NCBI GenBank assembly: GCA_046349875.1
Contig: JAXMBN010000002.1
Span: 1 to 64,000, forward strand
DNA: 64,000 nucleotides
Origin: JAXMBN01 sp046349875
GTDB lineage: Bacteria > Planctomycetota > Planctomycetia > Pirellulales > Pirellulaceae
Direction: 5' to 3'
Positions 9,424 through 17,865 of the stretch are shown here, one piece after another. The position numbers were made by a program, and so were the translations under genes. A model generated the notes under the pieces. It searched no databases. It saw nothing but the letters and a program-made list of their open reading frames with translations, and was not told the DNA's origin. Position 1 is the stretch's first letter. Every line of letters starts with the position of its first letter.

Positions 9424-9801
9424 TTAGAACGGGACGTCTTCTCCATCGTCGTAGGAAGCGTCATTGAGAGCATCATTGACATCTTCGCTAGGAGATGACG
9501 AGGCACTGCCTCCAACCGGTTTGAATCCAAGGGCTTCGGCGCTGAGGAAGAACTTGACTTCGCTTTGGGAATCTCGCTGCCACTTGCGGCCGCTCAATCG
9601 ATATTGGGCTTCGATTTCGTCGCCGACTTTCAGGCGATCGACGGCATCGCATGCATCCCCGATGAAATCGAGTGGAATGTAGTTGACGAAGCGTCCATTG
9701 TCTTGTTCGAGTACGACCAATCGCTTGCGGAAGCCTTTCTGTCCGAAGGTTTTCGTCTCTTCGACGAGATGGACACGACCACGAATCTTGGCTTCGTTCA
9801 T
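9424..9801 (-). CDS. DUF3127-like protein with SSB-type acidic tail
   Basis: 125-residue protein that reads as an OB-fold-like domain (residues 1-90: KIRGRVHLVEETKTFGQKGF, RLVVLEQDNGRFVNYIPLDF, AQYRLSGRKW) matching my memory of the DUF3127 family. The linker is Ser/Asn/Asp rich and the protein ends DYDD-like: SYDDGEDVPF. That last stretch closely resembles the C-terminal tip (DDDIPF) by which bacterial single-stranded DNA-binding proteins recruit repair and replication partners. Function is not known; a DNA-associated role is inferred from fold and tail. It converges on the DHPS-like gene with 6 bases between stops. ATG start at 9801. Confidence 0.7.
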   Translation of the reverse strand: MNEAKIRGRVHLVEETKTFGQKGFRKRLVVLEQDNGRFVNYIPLDFIGDACDAVDRLKVGDEIEAQYRLSGRKWQRDSQSEVKFFLSAEALGFKPVGGSASSSPSEDVNDALNDASYDDGEDVPF

Positions 9802-10117
9802 GAATGGGATCCTCGTTCCTGAAGCGATGGGGAGCTAAATGCGAATGGGGCTGTTCCAGGATGAGTCGGGAAGAGCCACAACAGGTTGATCGTCGCGAGA
9901 AGGGAACGCGAGGTTCAGCCAATCCTAGATCGAATCATGGCGACTATTCTAGCGATGTCTGCGAAAAGAGGCAGAGGCGTAGAAAGGATTGGAAGGCAGG
10001 AATTTCGAGGGAAGCGGTAAATAAAAAAAGGCGGCTGAACCTTTTGGATTCAGCCGCCTCGTGATCAACCAGATCTGCTTTCCGTGGGAGAAAGCAATTG
10101 CTTGGTAGTGTCAGAGA
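9802..10117. other. Intergenic region between the DUF3127-like gene and YTV protein 1
   Basis: Upstream sequence of the leftward DUF3127-like gene and downstream sequence of the leftward YTV gene. Apart from the terminator at 10022-10059 I see no gene, tRNA or repeat. Confidence 0.5.
10022..10059 (-). terminator. Rho-independent terminator of YTV gene 1
   Basis: AGGCGGCTGAA (10029-10039) pairs perfectly with TTCAGCCGCCT (10049-10059), an 11-base stem. A run of A at 10022-10028 becomes the T tract on the minus strand, downstream of the YTV gene ending at 10118. Confidence 0.85.
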
Positions 10118-11689
10118 CTAGCAACCGCAGCTGTCGCAACCGCAGCTGGCAGCAGGAGCTGCACAACCACAGCCGTGATGGCATCGGAGTCCGCCGAGGA
10201 TGTTGCGGATCGCGTTACGAATGCGACCGTTGAACAATCCTGGACGTCCGCAGCAGTCATCGCCGCAAGCATTGCAACCGCAATCGCCATGGTTTGCACC
10301 GCAGCATACGTTTACAGGAACTTGCTCGCAGACAACCTTAGGTACACAGCGGGTGTAGGTGCATGGAACTTGGACGCAAACTCGCTTGCAAACCTTGACC
10401 GTGCAGGTGTAAGGAACACACTTGCATACGGTGTAAGGAACTTGCTTGGTTCGGCATTCTTGAACCATCTTGCAGGTGGTGTAGGTGCAGACCTTGGATC
10501 GGCACTCTGGAACCATCTTGCATGTGGTGTAGCATACGTCCTTGGTTCGCTGTTCGCAAACCCAGCTGCAGGTCGTGTAGGTGCAGGTCTTGGATCGGCA
10601 CTCTGGAACCATCTTGCAGGTGGTATAGGTGCAGGTCTTGGAGCGAGGCTCGCAAACCCAAGTGCATACCTTGTAGGTGCAGGTCTTGGTACGGCACTCA
10701 GGAACCATCTTGCAGGTGGTGTAGGTGCAGGTCTTGGACTTGCATTCTGGAACCATTCGGCAGACCGTGTAGGTGCAGGTCTTCGAACGGCATTCTGGAA
10801 CCATCTTGCAAACAGTGTAAGGAACAACCTTGGTCAGGCACTCTGTTTCATACTTGCAGCAGTTGATGGTCTTTTCTTCGCATGTAGGTACCCAAACCTT
10901 CTTGCAGATGGTCTTTGGTGGGCACTGTACACACTCAACTCGGCAGCAACCTGGGGTGTATACGCACTTGCAGCTGCAAGGATCGTAGCTCCAGCTGCCC
11001 GGTTCGCGAATGGTGCGTCGGACAACAGGACCTGCAACTTCTTCGGTGCGGCTTTCCCAATGGCCACCCTTAACCATAACGGTCTTGGTATAGTTGACTG
11101 GTTTCGTAACTGTATAGTTTACAGTTCGTTCCTTGGTCTCTTTAACAGGTACCATCACCGTGTAGTTGATTGTTCGCTCACGGGTTTCGCGTACAGGCGT
11201 CATGACCGTGTAGTTGATGACCTTTTCATGGGTCTCATACACAGGCTTCATAACGGTGTAGTTGATCACTTTTTCGTGCGTCTGATAAACAGGACGACGA
11301 ACGTTGTACGTAACTTGCTTCGTGCAGGTTTCGTACACTGGTTTCATGACCGTATAGTTGATCGTCTTTTGATGGGTTTCGTAGACAGGTCGATTGACCG
11401 TGTACGAAACTTCTCGGTACTCGGTGCTTCGCTCATGGCGGACACGTTGTACTTCGCGATCTTCTGTTACAGTCTGGTATTCCGATCGGGTGCCTTGAAC
11501 AGTTTCCTGCTCATAGACAACCTTGCGGATCGTCTTCATAACGGTATGCGTGTGTGGAGCACATGCATCTACACTTGCACAACCGCAATTTTCATAGCTA
11601 ATCGCACCGCTGTAAGCGGCGGAAGCGCTATTTGCCGAAAGGGCGGACAGCAACGCCGCCAAGACCGGCAAAGCAAACAGCTTTCTCAT
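10118..11689 (-). CDS. Cys-rich YTV-repeat protein 1, secreted, cell-wall type
   Basis: 523-residue planctomycete-type protein with a clear signal peptide (MRKLFALPVLAALLSALS, cleavage near NSASA-AY). Residues 60-230 carry repeated YTV/YTVMKPVYET units (tyrosine, threonine, valine every 15-17 residues); residues 260-470 switch to a cysteine array whose unit reads roughly CTYTTCKMVPECRSK, repeated about ten times; the end is Gly/Cys rich (CGCDSCGC). YTV-domain proteins were reported in the cell-wall fraction of Rhodopirellula baltica, so a structural, disulfide-crosslinked wall role is inferred. Start is the ATG at 11689, preceded by AAGGAG, not the in-frame one further out. It has its own terminator and a 594-base leader/intergenic region. 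A paralog lies at 53012-54751. Confidence 0.85.
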   Translation of the reverse strand: MRKLFALPVLAALLSALSANSASAAYSGAISYENCGCASVDACAPHTHTVMKTIRKVVYEQETVQGTRSEYQTVTEDREVQRVRHERSTEYREVSYTVNRPVYETHQKTINYTVMKPVYETCTKQVTYNVRRPVYQTHEKVINYTVMKPVYETHEKVINYTVMTPVRETRERTINYTVMVPVKETKERTVNYTVTKPVNYTKTVMVKGGHWESRTEEVAGPVVRRTIREPGSWSYDPCSCKCVYTPGCCRVECVQCPPKTICKKVWVPTCEEKTINCCKYETECLTKVVPYTVCKMVPECRSKTCTYTVCRMVPECKSKTCTYTTCKMVPECRTKTCTYKVCTWVCEPRSKTCTYTTCKMVPECRSKTCTYTTCSWVCEQRTKDVCYTTCKMVPECRSKVCTYTTCKMVQECRTKQVPYTVCKCVPYTCTVKVCKRVCVQVPCTYTRCVPKVVCEQVPVNVCCGANHGDCGCNACGDDCCGRPGLFNGRIRNAIRNILGGLRCHHGCGCAAPAASCGCDSCGC

Positions 11690-12283
11690 CACCCGTTCTC
11701 CTTGAACTTTTTCTAACCAAGCTGGACGCAGCATCTGGCATGGCGAAGCCAATCTCGCCAACACATAGGCTCAGTTCCCTGCGCACTCGCATCGATCCCA
11801 AACCGCCAACAAATGTGCTCTGGCTGGTCCCGTCCGTGCCCGTCCTCCCAAGAGGACGTGCTTGACGAGACAGGAGCAACCCGGTTGTTAAAGTGGGAGT
11901 GTTAGGGAACGAAATCCCAAAGCACCACATTCATCGACTGTTGGACAATGATTGAATAGGAAAAATGCAACGTCTGAGTTATTTGAGAGCTATGGGAAGA
12001 AAAGTGGTGGTGAAGGTATCGATTGTTCCGGACGTATCATCTAGGAAATTTTTGGTGAGCTACCTCTCATCGCGAGACCCTATCTGTCTGGCCAATCGAC
12101 CCGACTTTCAAGACTGCATTGAAACTCCAGGAATGCCCCCATCGAACCCCTCGGCAACTCAAGAAGATTCATTCAAAAGTAGGGAAATCGATATTATGTG
12201 GCTCGTGGGTCGGCTAGAATGGAATGAGTTTCTGCCCCCAAGCCTACCTGTCGTTTCTGTGTTATTGCCCACCGGTGAGTCTC
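11690..12283. other. Divergent intergenic region YTV gene 1 / rex
   Basis: 594 bases between two divergent genes, so it should contain both promoters. A TATTAT hexamer at 12192-12197 could be a -10 element for rex, but no good -35 is at the right distance. I find no Rex-type palindrome (TTGTGAA-N4-TTCACAA). An open frame at 11965-12291 has no recognisable features and is not called. Confidence 0.4.
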
Positions 12284-12961
12284 ATGAGTGAGACTGATGC
12301 GGACCTGGGTTCCAAGTCCATGAACTCACCCGCCGTTTCATCCGCTACCGTTTCGCGCCTCGCGCTGTATCTACGCGAGCTTCAAGAGATGGATCGTAGC
12401 GGGGTGGATACCGTTAAGAGCAAAACATTGGGGCATCATCTCGGGCTCACCGATGCCCAGGTCCGACGCGATCTTTCCATTTTTGGAAATTTCGGCAAAC
12501 GAGGAATCGGCTATCCCGTGAAGGCTTTGAGCCGAGCGATTCGGCAGATCATGGGGACAGATCGAAAGTGGGATGTCATTCTGGTCGGCGTTGGAAACCT
12601 GGGGCGAGCCCTTTGTGGATATCGCGGTTTCGGCGAGCAGAGTTTTCATTTGGTGGCGATATTCGATTCCGATCCCGCCAAGGTAGGACTCGAAGTCGCA
12701 GGCGTTCAAGTTCGCTCTTTAGATCGGCTGGAAGTAACGTTGGCCTCGCAACCAGTTCAGTTGGGAATGATGGCGGTACCGGCCGAGGCTGCCCAATCGG
12801 TAGCGGAGAGATTAGCCGACGCGGGGATTGGTGGAATCCTCAATTTTGCTCCGATCCAGGTCAAGCTAAAACGGACCGGAACAGCCGTCGTGAATGTCGA
12901 TATGGCTTTAGAGCTACACCGGTTGGCCTTTGCAGTTGTCAACGGACAACGAAATCGATAA
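12284..12961 (+). CDS. rex: Redox-sensing transcriptional repressor Rex
   Basis: Cytoplasmic NADH/NAD+ sensor that represses fermentation and respiration genes when NADH is low. Winged-helix DNA-binding domain at residues 20-95 (TVSRLALYLRELQEM, KTLGHHLGLTDAQVRRDLS, FGKRGIGY) and Rossmann domain with VGVGNLGRAL, the NAD-binding glycine loop, followed by IFDSDPAKVG and the C-terminal swapped helix region. 225 residues, slightly longer than average because of about 17 extra N-terminal residues. ATG 12284 is used; in-frame sequence upstream lacks family similarity. Stands alone, followed by a tRNA gene. Confidence 0.93.
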   Translation: MSETDADLGSKSMNSPAVSSATVSRLALYLRELQEMDRSGVDTVKSKTLGHHLGLTDAQVRRDLSIFGNFGKRGIGYPVKALSRAIRQIMGTDRKWDVILVGVGNLGRALCGYRGFGEQSFHLVAIFDSDPAKVGLEVAGVQVRSLDRLEVTLASQPVQLGMMAVPAEAAQSVAERLADAGIGGILNFAPIQVKLKRTGTAVVNVDMALELHRLAFAVVNGQRNR

Positions 12962-13080
12962 ACTTCCCCATCATCGCAGGCAAAATCCCAATTTCCGTAG
13001 GCCTTTCAATGGCTTACTAGGGAAATGGGGCTTGCCAAATTACCCAAGAAAGTTAGCTTTTGGGGTAGTTAGCGAAAGAT

Positions 13081-13152
13081 TGCCCCGTGGTGTAATTGGC
13101 AACACAAGGGATTTTGGTTCCTTTATTCTAGGTTCGAGTCCTAGCGGGGTAG
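13081..13152 (+). tRNA. tRNA-Gln (TTG)
   Basis: Full cloverleaf: acceptor TGCCCCG/CGGGGTA, D stem GTGT/ACAC, anticodon stem AGGGA/TCCTT with loop TTTTGGT (anticodon TTG at 13114-13116), T stem CTAGG/CCTAG with TTCGAGT loop. 72 bases plus no encoded CCA. A terminator follows directly. Confidence 0.95.
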
Positions 13153-13157
13153 TTACG

Positions 13158-13188
13158 AAAAAGCCGGCGGATTTCCGTCGGCTTTTTT
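13158..13188 (+). terminator. Terminator after tRNA-Gln
   Basis: AAGCCGGCGG (13161-13170) pairs with CCGTCGGCTT (13175-13184) over a 4-base loop, followed by a T run. The A tract before the stem makes it potentially bidirectional, serving the leftward gene ending at 13207 as well. Confidence 0.85.
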
Positions 13189-13206
13189 CATTGGAACCCA
13201 AAAAAA

Positions 13207-13512
13207 CTAGTTCGATGGATGGACCATCGGATCTTGGCGGCGACGACGCTTTGTCTTGGTGTTGATCCACTCTTTGGTCAGCGTTTCAAAGACTTCGGGG
13301 GATTCGTAGCGAACGATGTTTTTCCCCTCGGGAATGGGGCCGATCAAGCCTTTGAACACCGGCATGCCTCGCAGTTCTAGATCGGTACTGCAATCCTCCA
13401 GACCGACCTGGGAATGCGTTTCCAGAATCTGCTCGGCGCTATGAAAGTCTCGAATGCGCAGGCTTCCATCTTTTCCGCGAGTAACGACGCGAAAGATCTC
13501 TTTCTTGGCCAT
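13207..13512 (-). CDS. Conserved-looking small protein of unknown function
   Basis: 101 residues starting MAKKEIFRVVTRGKDGSLRI. I do not recognise the family. It is hydrophilic, has no signal peptide or membrane segment, begins like a small beta-sheet domain and ends in a very basic stretch (TKTKRRRRQD), which would suit nucleic-acid binding, though this is only a guess. The ATG at 13512 has GGAG seven bases upstream; an in-frame ATG at 13548 lacks one. It converges with the tRNA-Gln terminator. The coding assignment rests on the ribosome binding site and the lack of any competing frame. Confidence 0.6.
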   Translation of the reverse strand: MAKKEIFRVVTRGKDGSLRIRDFHSAEQILETHSQVGLEDCSTDLELRGMPVFKGLIGPIPEGKNIVRYESPEVFETLTKEWINTKTKRRRRQDPMVHPSN

Positions 13513-13798
13513 GAGGTGGCTCCACGGGTCATCCATCCAGACTGCCAAGCCAGGCCAAGTCTAGATAAGTTGGGTATAGGTCGGGAGAAAAGTTCTATCC
13601 GTACGGTTCAAGGGGGAGCGTATGGAGAGGATAGACACTTCGTAATGCTATCTATCGACCGTTCGCCTGAAGTCCTCTTTCAATTTGTCGCGTGCTGGTT
13701 TTGTAGGAAACTTGCAAAGGTCGAGAATTTTCGTTTCGCACGTTGCAATTGGCACATCAGGACTTGAAGCAAAGCCGACGTGGGCTAAGATTGCTCTC

Positions 13799-13880
13799 GG
13801 AGGGTATCCGAATGGCTAGGAGGTTGATTCGAAATCAATTGCCCCGAAAGGGGTTGCGGGTTCGAGTCCCGTGCCCTCCG
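13799..13880 (+). tRNA. tRNA-Ser (CGA)
   Basis: Class II tRNA: acceptor GGAGGGT/GCCCTCC, anticodon stem GTTGA/TCAAT around loop TTCGAAA (anticodon CGA at 13830-13832), long variable arm CCCC-GAAA-GGGG at 13842-13853, T arm GCGGG-TTCGAGT-CCCGT. No encoded CCA. Confidence 0.95.
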
Positions 13881-13910
13881 CTCTGACGGCAAAAGCCAAG
13901 CCGCAAATCG

Positions 13911-13947
13911 ACGCTGCAGTTTCGACTGGAAACTGCAGCGTTTTTTT
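13911..13947 (+). terminator. Terminator after tRNA-Ser
   Basis: Perfect 12-base stem CGCTGCAGTTTC (13912-13923) with GAAACTGCAGCG (13929-13940), 5-base loop, then seven T. Confidence 0.93.
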
Positions 13948-14023
13948 ATGTCCAGGCGCTAAGGCAAGAATCGTCCGCGCTTAAATCATCGTTGTAACGA
14001 AGATCGTTGCAACAGCTATTGGT

Positions 14024-14650
14024 TTACCTGGGGGACGATCGAAGGATCCAAAAGACGATGACCGTATCGTAGACGGCATGGGCGATGATGGGGATCAGTA
14101 GGTTTTCACAGAAGTAAAATAGGATCCCGAAGTAGAGCCCAAAGATCGTGGCAAAGATTAGGTACGCCAGATTGAGATAGTGGCAAAAACCAAAAACGAG
14201 CGACGATGCCAATAAGGCCACGACCAATGTGACCCCGTGCGGTAGATACGGTCCCAGCCATTGAAGAAGAGCCGCCTGAAGCCATCCTCGAAAGAGCATT
14301 TCTTCGCAAACACCTGCCGCCATACAAATGCATCCTAACTGCGGCCATGTCATCGATCGGAAGAAGGTCATCAGTTGAATTTCGACCGACTTGCGGAGCT
14401 GAATCAAGGGGGACCACGGCAATCGTTCGAGCAGCAAACCCATCGCAATCAGTGGAATGGCCGCGATGATTCCCCACATTGCCGACCATGCCAAAAGACC
14501 TCCTGCATGCCATTTCGGAATGGATGCGCGTCCATCGATGCCGCTCCAAAGCCCCAATAACACCGCTAGCAAACCAAGCCCGACTTCAAATGCCATCGCG
14601 CCCATGAACAGCCGGTCGGCTCGTTCGGTTGAATTGGATGGGCTATTCAT
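14024..14650 (-). CDS. CPBP family intramembrane metalloprotease (CAAX/Abi type)
   Basis: Integral membrane protein of 208 residues with about six hydrophobic segments. The three motifs of the CPBP (CAAX protease and bacteriocin-processing) family are in order: EEMLFRG (EExxxR, residues about 115-121), FGFCHY (FxxxH, about 154-159) and HAVYD near the C-terminus. Members cleave prenylated or other membrane-embedded substrates; the bacterial substrate here cannot be told. It is divergent from the rightward M50/HlyD operon, 155 bases away; that a second intramembrane protease sits beside an M50 protease operon may be meaningful but could be chance. Confidence 0.85.
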   Translation of the reverse strand: MNSPSNSTERADRLFMGAMAFEVGLGLLAVLLGLWSGIDGRASIPKWHAGGLLAWSAMWGIIAAIPLIAMGLLLERLPWSPLIQLRKSVEIQLMTFFRSMTWPQLGCICMAAGVCEEMLFRGWLQAALLQWLGPYLPHGVTLVVALLASSLVFGFCHYLNLAYLIFATIFGLYFGILFYFCENLLIPIIAHAVYDTVIVFWILRSSPR

Positions 14651-14805
14651 GGAGTCGTCTCGGGGATCGTCTAGAACGTTGGTTGGTGCAATGCCATTGT
14701 GACCACAACCTCAATTTGGTAAAGCCTGCCTGAGAATTCATTGCGCTATAGACCGCGAAGGATCGCGGACTTTTGCAAGGATTTGACTACAAATAGCAGA
14801 TCATC

Positions 14806-16782
14806 ATGGCCAACTTGGGAACGCAAAACGACGACTGGTTGGGGGCAGGGGCCCGTCCTTCACCCTTCGTCCCTGAAAGTGCGCCGCCCTTGGTGCGTGA
14901 CCTCGATTCCCATGTGGTTCGCAACACCAAAGCAGCGATCACTCAGTCGGTCTTGCAGCTTTCTGCCTTATCGAAAGAAGCGTGTAGCTCCGAAGCTTTT
15001 TTCGAACGTTTTCTCCCCGGCGTTTGCGATGCGATGGGGGCATTGGCCGCATGCGTGTGGAGACGAGATCGGGCCAAAGACACTTGGCACCTGATAGCGC
15101 GGACTTCGGATGCATGGCCGCAATGGAAAAGTCTACTTGAGGAGGCGGTTCCTACACAACTCCATCGTCGATTGCTCGATTGCATTCATGAGGAACGACA
15201 GGCCGTCGTCGTCCCACCGGCTCATGTGGCGGTCGATGGGAATCGTCCCTGCAATCCAACGCAGCATCTCTTGCTGTTTGCGCCAGCACCCGTGTCGGTA
15301 CCACAAGGCGAATATTGGTTGCAGGTGGTCCAGACGGCGCAGGGAGGCCCCGCAACCCAACGCGGCTTTTTGCGCTTTGTTGCACAGGCTGCCGAATACT
15401 TAGCAGATCATCTCAAGCTTGCTCGTCTGAGGGAACTGGAACAGGATCAGGCCTACATCGCGGCCTCGGAATCACTGTTGATTCGCATCTCGCATGCTCG
15501 CCCTTTGGAAGAGCATCTTCGCGATTGGATCGATACACTCGCGGCTCTCGCCAAGGCAGATCAAGTCTTCTTAGCCGTGCGGAAAGGTCCCCGATCCACT
15601 TGGCGAATTGTTCACGCAAGCGGCCTCAAAACAATCGATCGACATTCCGATGGCATTCGAGTCGTCGGTGAAGCAATTCAAGAAGCATGTGGTGAGGAAA
15701 CGCGATTTGAAGAGCCACAAGAAATTGTACCTTCTGCCCCTGAGGGTATTCAGAGATTTCAAAAGCTGTTCGGCTCAAGCTATGCCCTATGGATTCCTCT
15801 CGATGGGTCGCGCAAGGGTTCGACCGTTGGTTGTTGGTTGCATTGGGTCGACTCGCCAAAACCATCCTTTGCCTTTGCTCGCTGGAAGGCTCTTGCACGC
15901 GTAGGTTTATCGGCCATACGCCCGACTTGGTGGCGGAAGGTGGTGCTCGAGGAACGGGGAGTGCGTCATCCTTGGGAAAAGGTTCAAGCGGTATCGATCA
16001 AGGCGAAGATTGCTTTTGCTAGTTTGATGGTGATCGGGATCGGAGCGTTTCCCGTCCCCTTTCATGTCGATGCTCCAGCGCGATTGCATCCAGTGTCCGT
16101 TCAGCGACTTTATGCTCCTTCGCACGGTGTGGTCTCCCATATTGGGTTTGATTACGGCCAACACGTCGAAGCAGGGCAAGTTGTTCTATCGATCGAGGAT
16201 CGCCAACTCCATGCGCAGTTGGAGGAAGCCATCGGTGCGCAATCGAAGAACGAAGAACGAATGCGAGAGCTTGAGAATCGATTGCGACGTTCCACCACGA
16301 ATGATGCTTTAGCCCAACGAGATCAAATTGAAGCAGAGAAGCGAACGCTGGCTCAAGCCATCCAATCACAACATCGACGCATTGAGTTGCTTCAAGATTT
16401 CAAGAAACGATTGGATTTACGGGCCGATACGGCGTCGCAGGTAGCAACGTGGGATGCCATTCAACATTTGCGCGGACGGCCTGTGAAAGAAGGTCAACTT
16501 CTTTTATCGCTGGTGGATACAACGCAAGGATGGATTGTCGAAGCTGAGATTGACGAGCGCGATCTTGGGCCGATTCAACCGATTGCAAACGCTGGAGGTA
16601 CCGCGGAAGTTGTGCTCTCGCACGATCCTCTCCATACCTTAAATGGATCAATCGTTTCGATCGATGAACAAGTGACGCGTGGTGCTTCGGCGGAGTCTTC
16701 AACCTTCGTTCGAATGAAGATTGCATTGCCACCCGAGAGTACGGTGCAGGGTAGGGAAGGGACAACAGCACGCGTTCGCTAG
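14806..16782 (+). CDS. GAF-like sensor / HlyD-type adaptor hybrid membrane protein
   Basis: 658 residues with an unusual order. Residues 35-385 look like two cytoplasmic GAF-type sensor domains (helices KEACSSEAFFERFLPGVCDAM and LEEHLRDWIDTLAALAKADQ, each followed by a sheet-rich stretch). One membrane segment lies at about 400-420 (AFASLMVIGIGAFPVPF). The remainder is an HlyD/biotinyl-lipoyl adaptor: VQRLYAPSHGVVSHIGFDYG, GQVVLSIEDRQLHAQLEEA, a coiled coil at about 470-550, then the second half of the hairpin (LRGRPVKEGQLLLSLVDT). So a cytosolic sensor is joined to a periplasmic adaptor. ATG 14806. First gene of a three-gene operon with the adaptor at 16857 and the M50 protease at 17866. Domain calls are by pattern and moderately sure. 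Confidence 0.7.
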   Translation: MANLGTQNDDWLGAGARPSPFVPESAPPLVRDLDSHVVRNTKAAITQSVLQLSALSKEACSSEAFFERFLPGVCDAMGALAACVWRRDRAKDTWHLIARTSDAWPQWKSLLEEAVPTQLHRRLLDCIHEERQAVVVPPAHVAVDGNRPCNPTQHLLLFAPAPVSVPQGEYWLQVVQTAQGGPATQRGFLRFVAQAAEYLADHLKLARLRELEQDQAYIAASESLLIRISHARPLEEHLRDWIDTLAALAKADQVFLAVRKGPRSTWRIVHASGLKTIDRHSDGIRVVGEAIQEACGEETRFEEPQEIVPSAPEGIQRFQKLFGSSYALWIPLDGSRKGSTVGCWLHWVDSPKPSFAFARWKALARVGLSAIRPTWWRKVVLEERGVRHPWEKVQAVSIKAKIAFASLMVIGIGAFPVPFHVDAPARLHPVSVQRLYAPSHGVVSHIGFDYGQHVEAGQVVLSIEDRQLHAQLEEAIGAQSKNEERMRELENRLRRSTTNDALAQRDQIEAEKRTLAQAIQSQHRRIELLQDFKKRLDLRADTASQVATWDAIQHLRGRPVKEGQLLLSLVDTTQGWIVEAEIDERDLGPIQPIANAGGTAEVVLSHDPLHTLNGSIVSIDEQVTRGASAESSTFVRMKIALPPESTVQGREGTTARVR

Positions 16783-16856
16783 AACTGCGGCAGATCTCCC
16801 TTGGCATGGGTTCTTCTCCGCGACGTGACCATGTCTCTGTGGATAAGGGTTCGCAC

Positions 16857-17855
16857 ATGGATCTAATCAACGGCATTCTTTTTCGATCCCTCTCATCACT
16901 TTGCCTTTGTGGTTCGGTGGTGTTCCAAGCGAGCGGTTTTGTGTTCGGACAGGACACGCGAGCTGTTCATGCAAAGACCACTTGGACCGAGACCATAGGG
17001 TCACAAGGGTTTACGCGAACAGATTGCCCAGTTTTTGCGATTGATTCCATCGAGATTCCGGCCAAGGAAGCAGGATATCTCGCTGAGGTAATCGCGCAAC
17101 AAGGCAACGAAATCGAAAAGGGAGATTGGATCGCGAAGCTCGATAGCCACACTGCCGAACTCGAACGGACGATCGCAGTACTGCAGCACCAGGTAGCTGA
17201 AAAAGAAGCGAGCGATGATTCTGATGTCCGATTCGCCGAGGCACTTGTAGAAGAAGCCAAGCTATCCTTAGAGGGCTTTGAAAAGATTCTCACCAAAGGA
17301 TCTGCATCCGAATCGGAAATACGTCAGCGACGATTGGGTGTGACGCAAGCCGAACTCAAAGTCCTTTCAGCCAAACAAGCCTTAGAACAACGAAAGTTGA
17401 AGGCCCGCGTTTCGCAGGCATCGATCACGGTGGCGGAGGATCGCATCCAGCGATGCCACATTCGGGCACCATTCACGGGAGTCGTGACCGATGTCCTTAA
17501 GAAACAAGGGGAATGGGTTCAGCCTGGGATGGCCGTTTGCCGTTTGGTTCGCATGGACGAATTACGTGTGGATTGCATTCTCAATATCGAACAGGTAAAC
17601 CCTGTCGAGTTGGTTGGAACCACGGTCACCGTTACGGCGAACCGAGCTGGCCAAGATCGCCCAACGTTTTCAGGGCGAATTGTTGGCTACGATAGCGAAG
17701 TCACGGCGCTTGGAACCATTCGAGTCCATGCGCACGTTCAAAACTACAAAGTTGGTAAAGATTGGGCGTTGTTGCCAGGCATGATGGTCGCGTTGCGAGC
17801 CGAACCCCGCTCGCAACTCAGTCGCATTCCCGATCGCTCCAAGCCACAGCGATAG
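16857..17855 (+). CDS. HlyD/RND-type periplasmic adaptor protein
   Basis: 332 residues. N-terminal signal sequence (LINGILFRSLSSLCLCG; the cysteines may allow lipidation, but no clean lipobox is seen), lipoyl half-domains AGYLAEVIAQQGNEIEKGDW and RAPFTGVVTDVLKKQGEWV flanking a coiled-coil hairpin (residues about 100-200), then a beta-barrel domain. Such adaptors bridge an inner-membrane unit to an outer-membrane exit; no RND pump, ABC transporter or TolC-like gene is nearby. ATG 16857 follows GGATAAGGG and starts the signal peptide; an in-frame ATG at 16806 would spoil it. Its stop codon (17853-17855) overlaps the ribosome binding site of the M50 gene, so the two are coupled. Confidence 0.85.
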   Translation: MDLINGILFRSLSSLCLCGSVVFQASGFVFGQDTRAVHAKTTWTETIGSQGFTRTDCPVFAIDSIEIPAKEAGYLAEVIAQQGNEIEKGDWIAKLDSHTAELERTIAVLQHQVAEKEASDDSDVRFAEALVEEAKLSLEGFEKILTKGSASESEIRQRRLGVTQAELKVLSAKQALEQRKLKARVSQASITVAEDRIQRCHIRAPFTGVVTDVLKKQGEWVQPGMAVCRLVRMDELRVDCILNIEQVNPVELVGTTVTVTANRAGQDRPTFSGRIVGYDSEVTALGTIRVHAHVQNYKVGKDWALLPGMMVALRAEPRSQLSRIPDRSKPQR

Positions 17856-17865
17856 GAGCGAACCC

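Noticed and set aside
10300..10840. Regular DNA direct repeats that could suggest a CRISPR array
   Set aside because: They are coding repeats of the YTV protein, with no unique spacers and no cas genes.
10175..11716. 513-codon open frame antisense to YTV gene 1
   Set aside because: Its product is a mirror of the repeat codons (LGNxLANxVGAG-like) with no signal peptide or ribosome binding site; the minus-strand gene has both.
11965..12291. 108-codon open frame upstream of rex
   Set aside because: No ribosome binding site, odd composition, and it overlaps the rex start.
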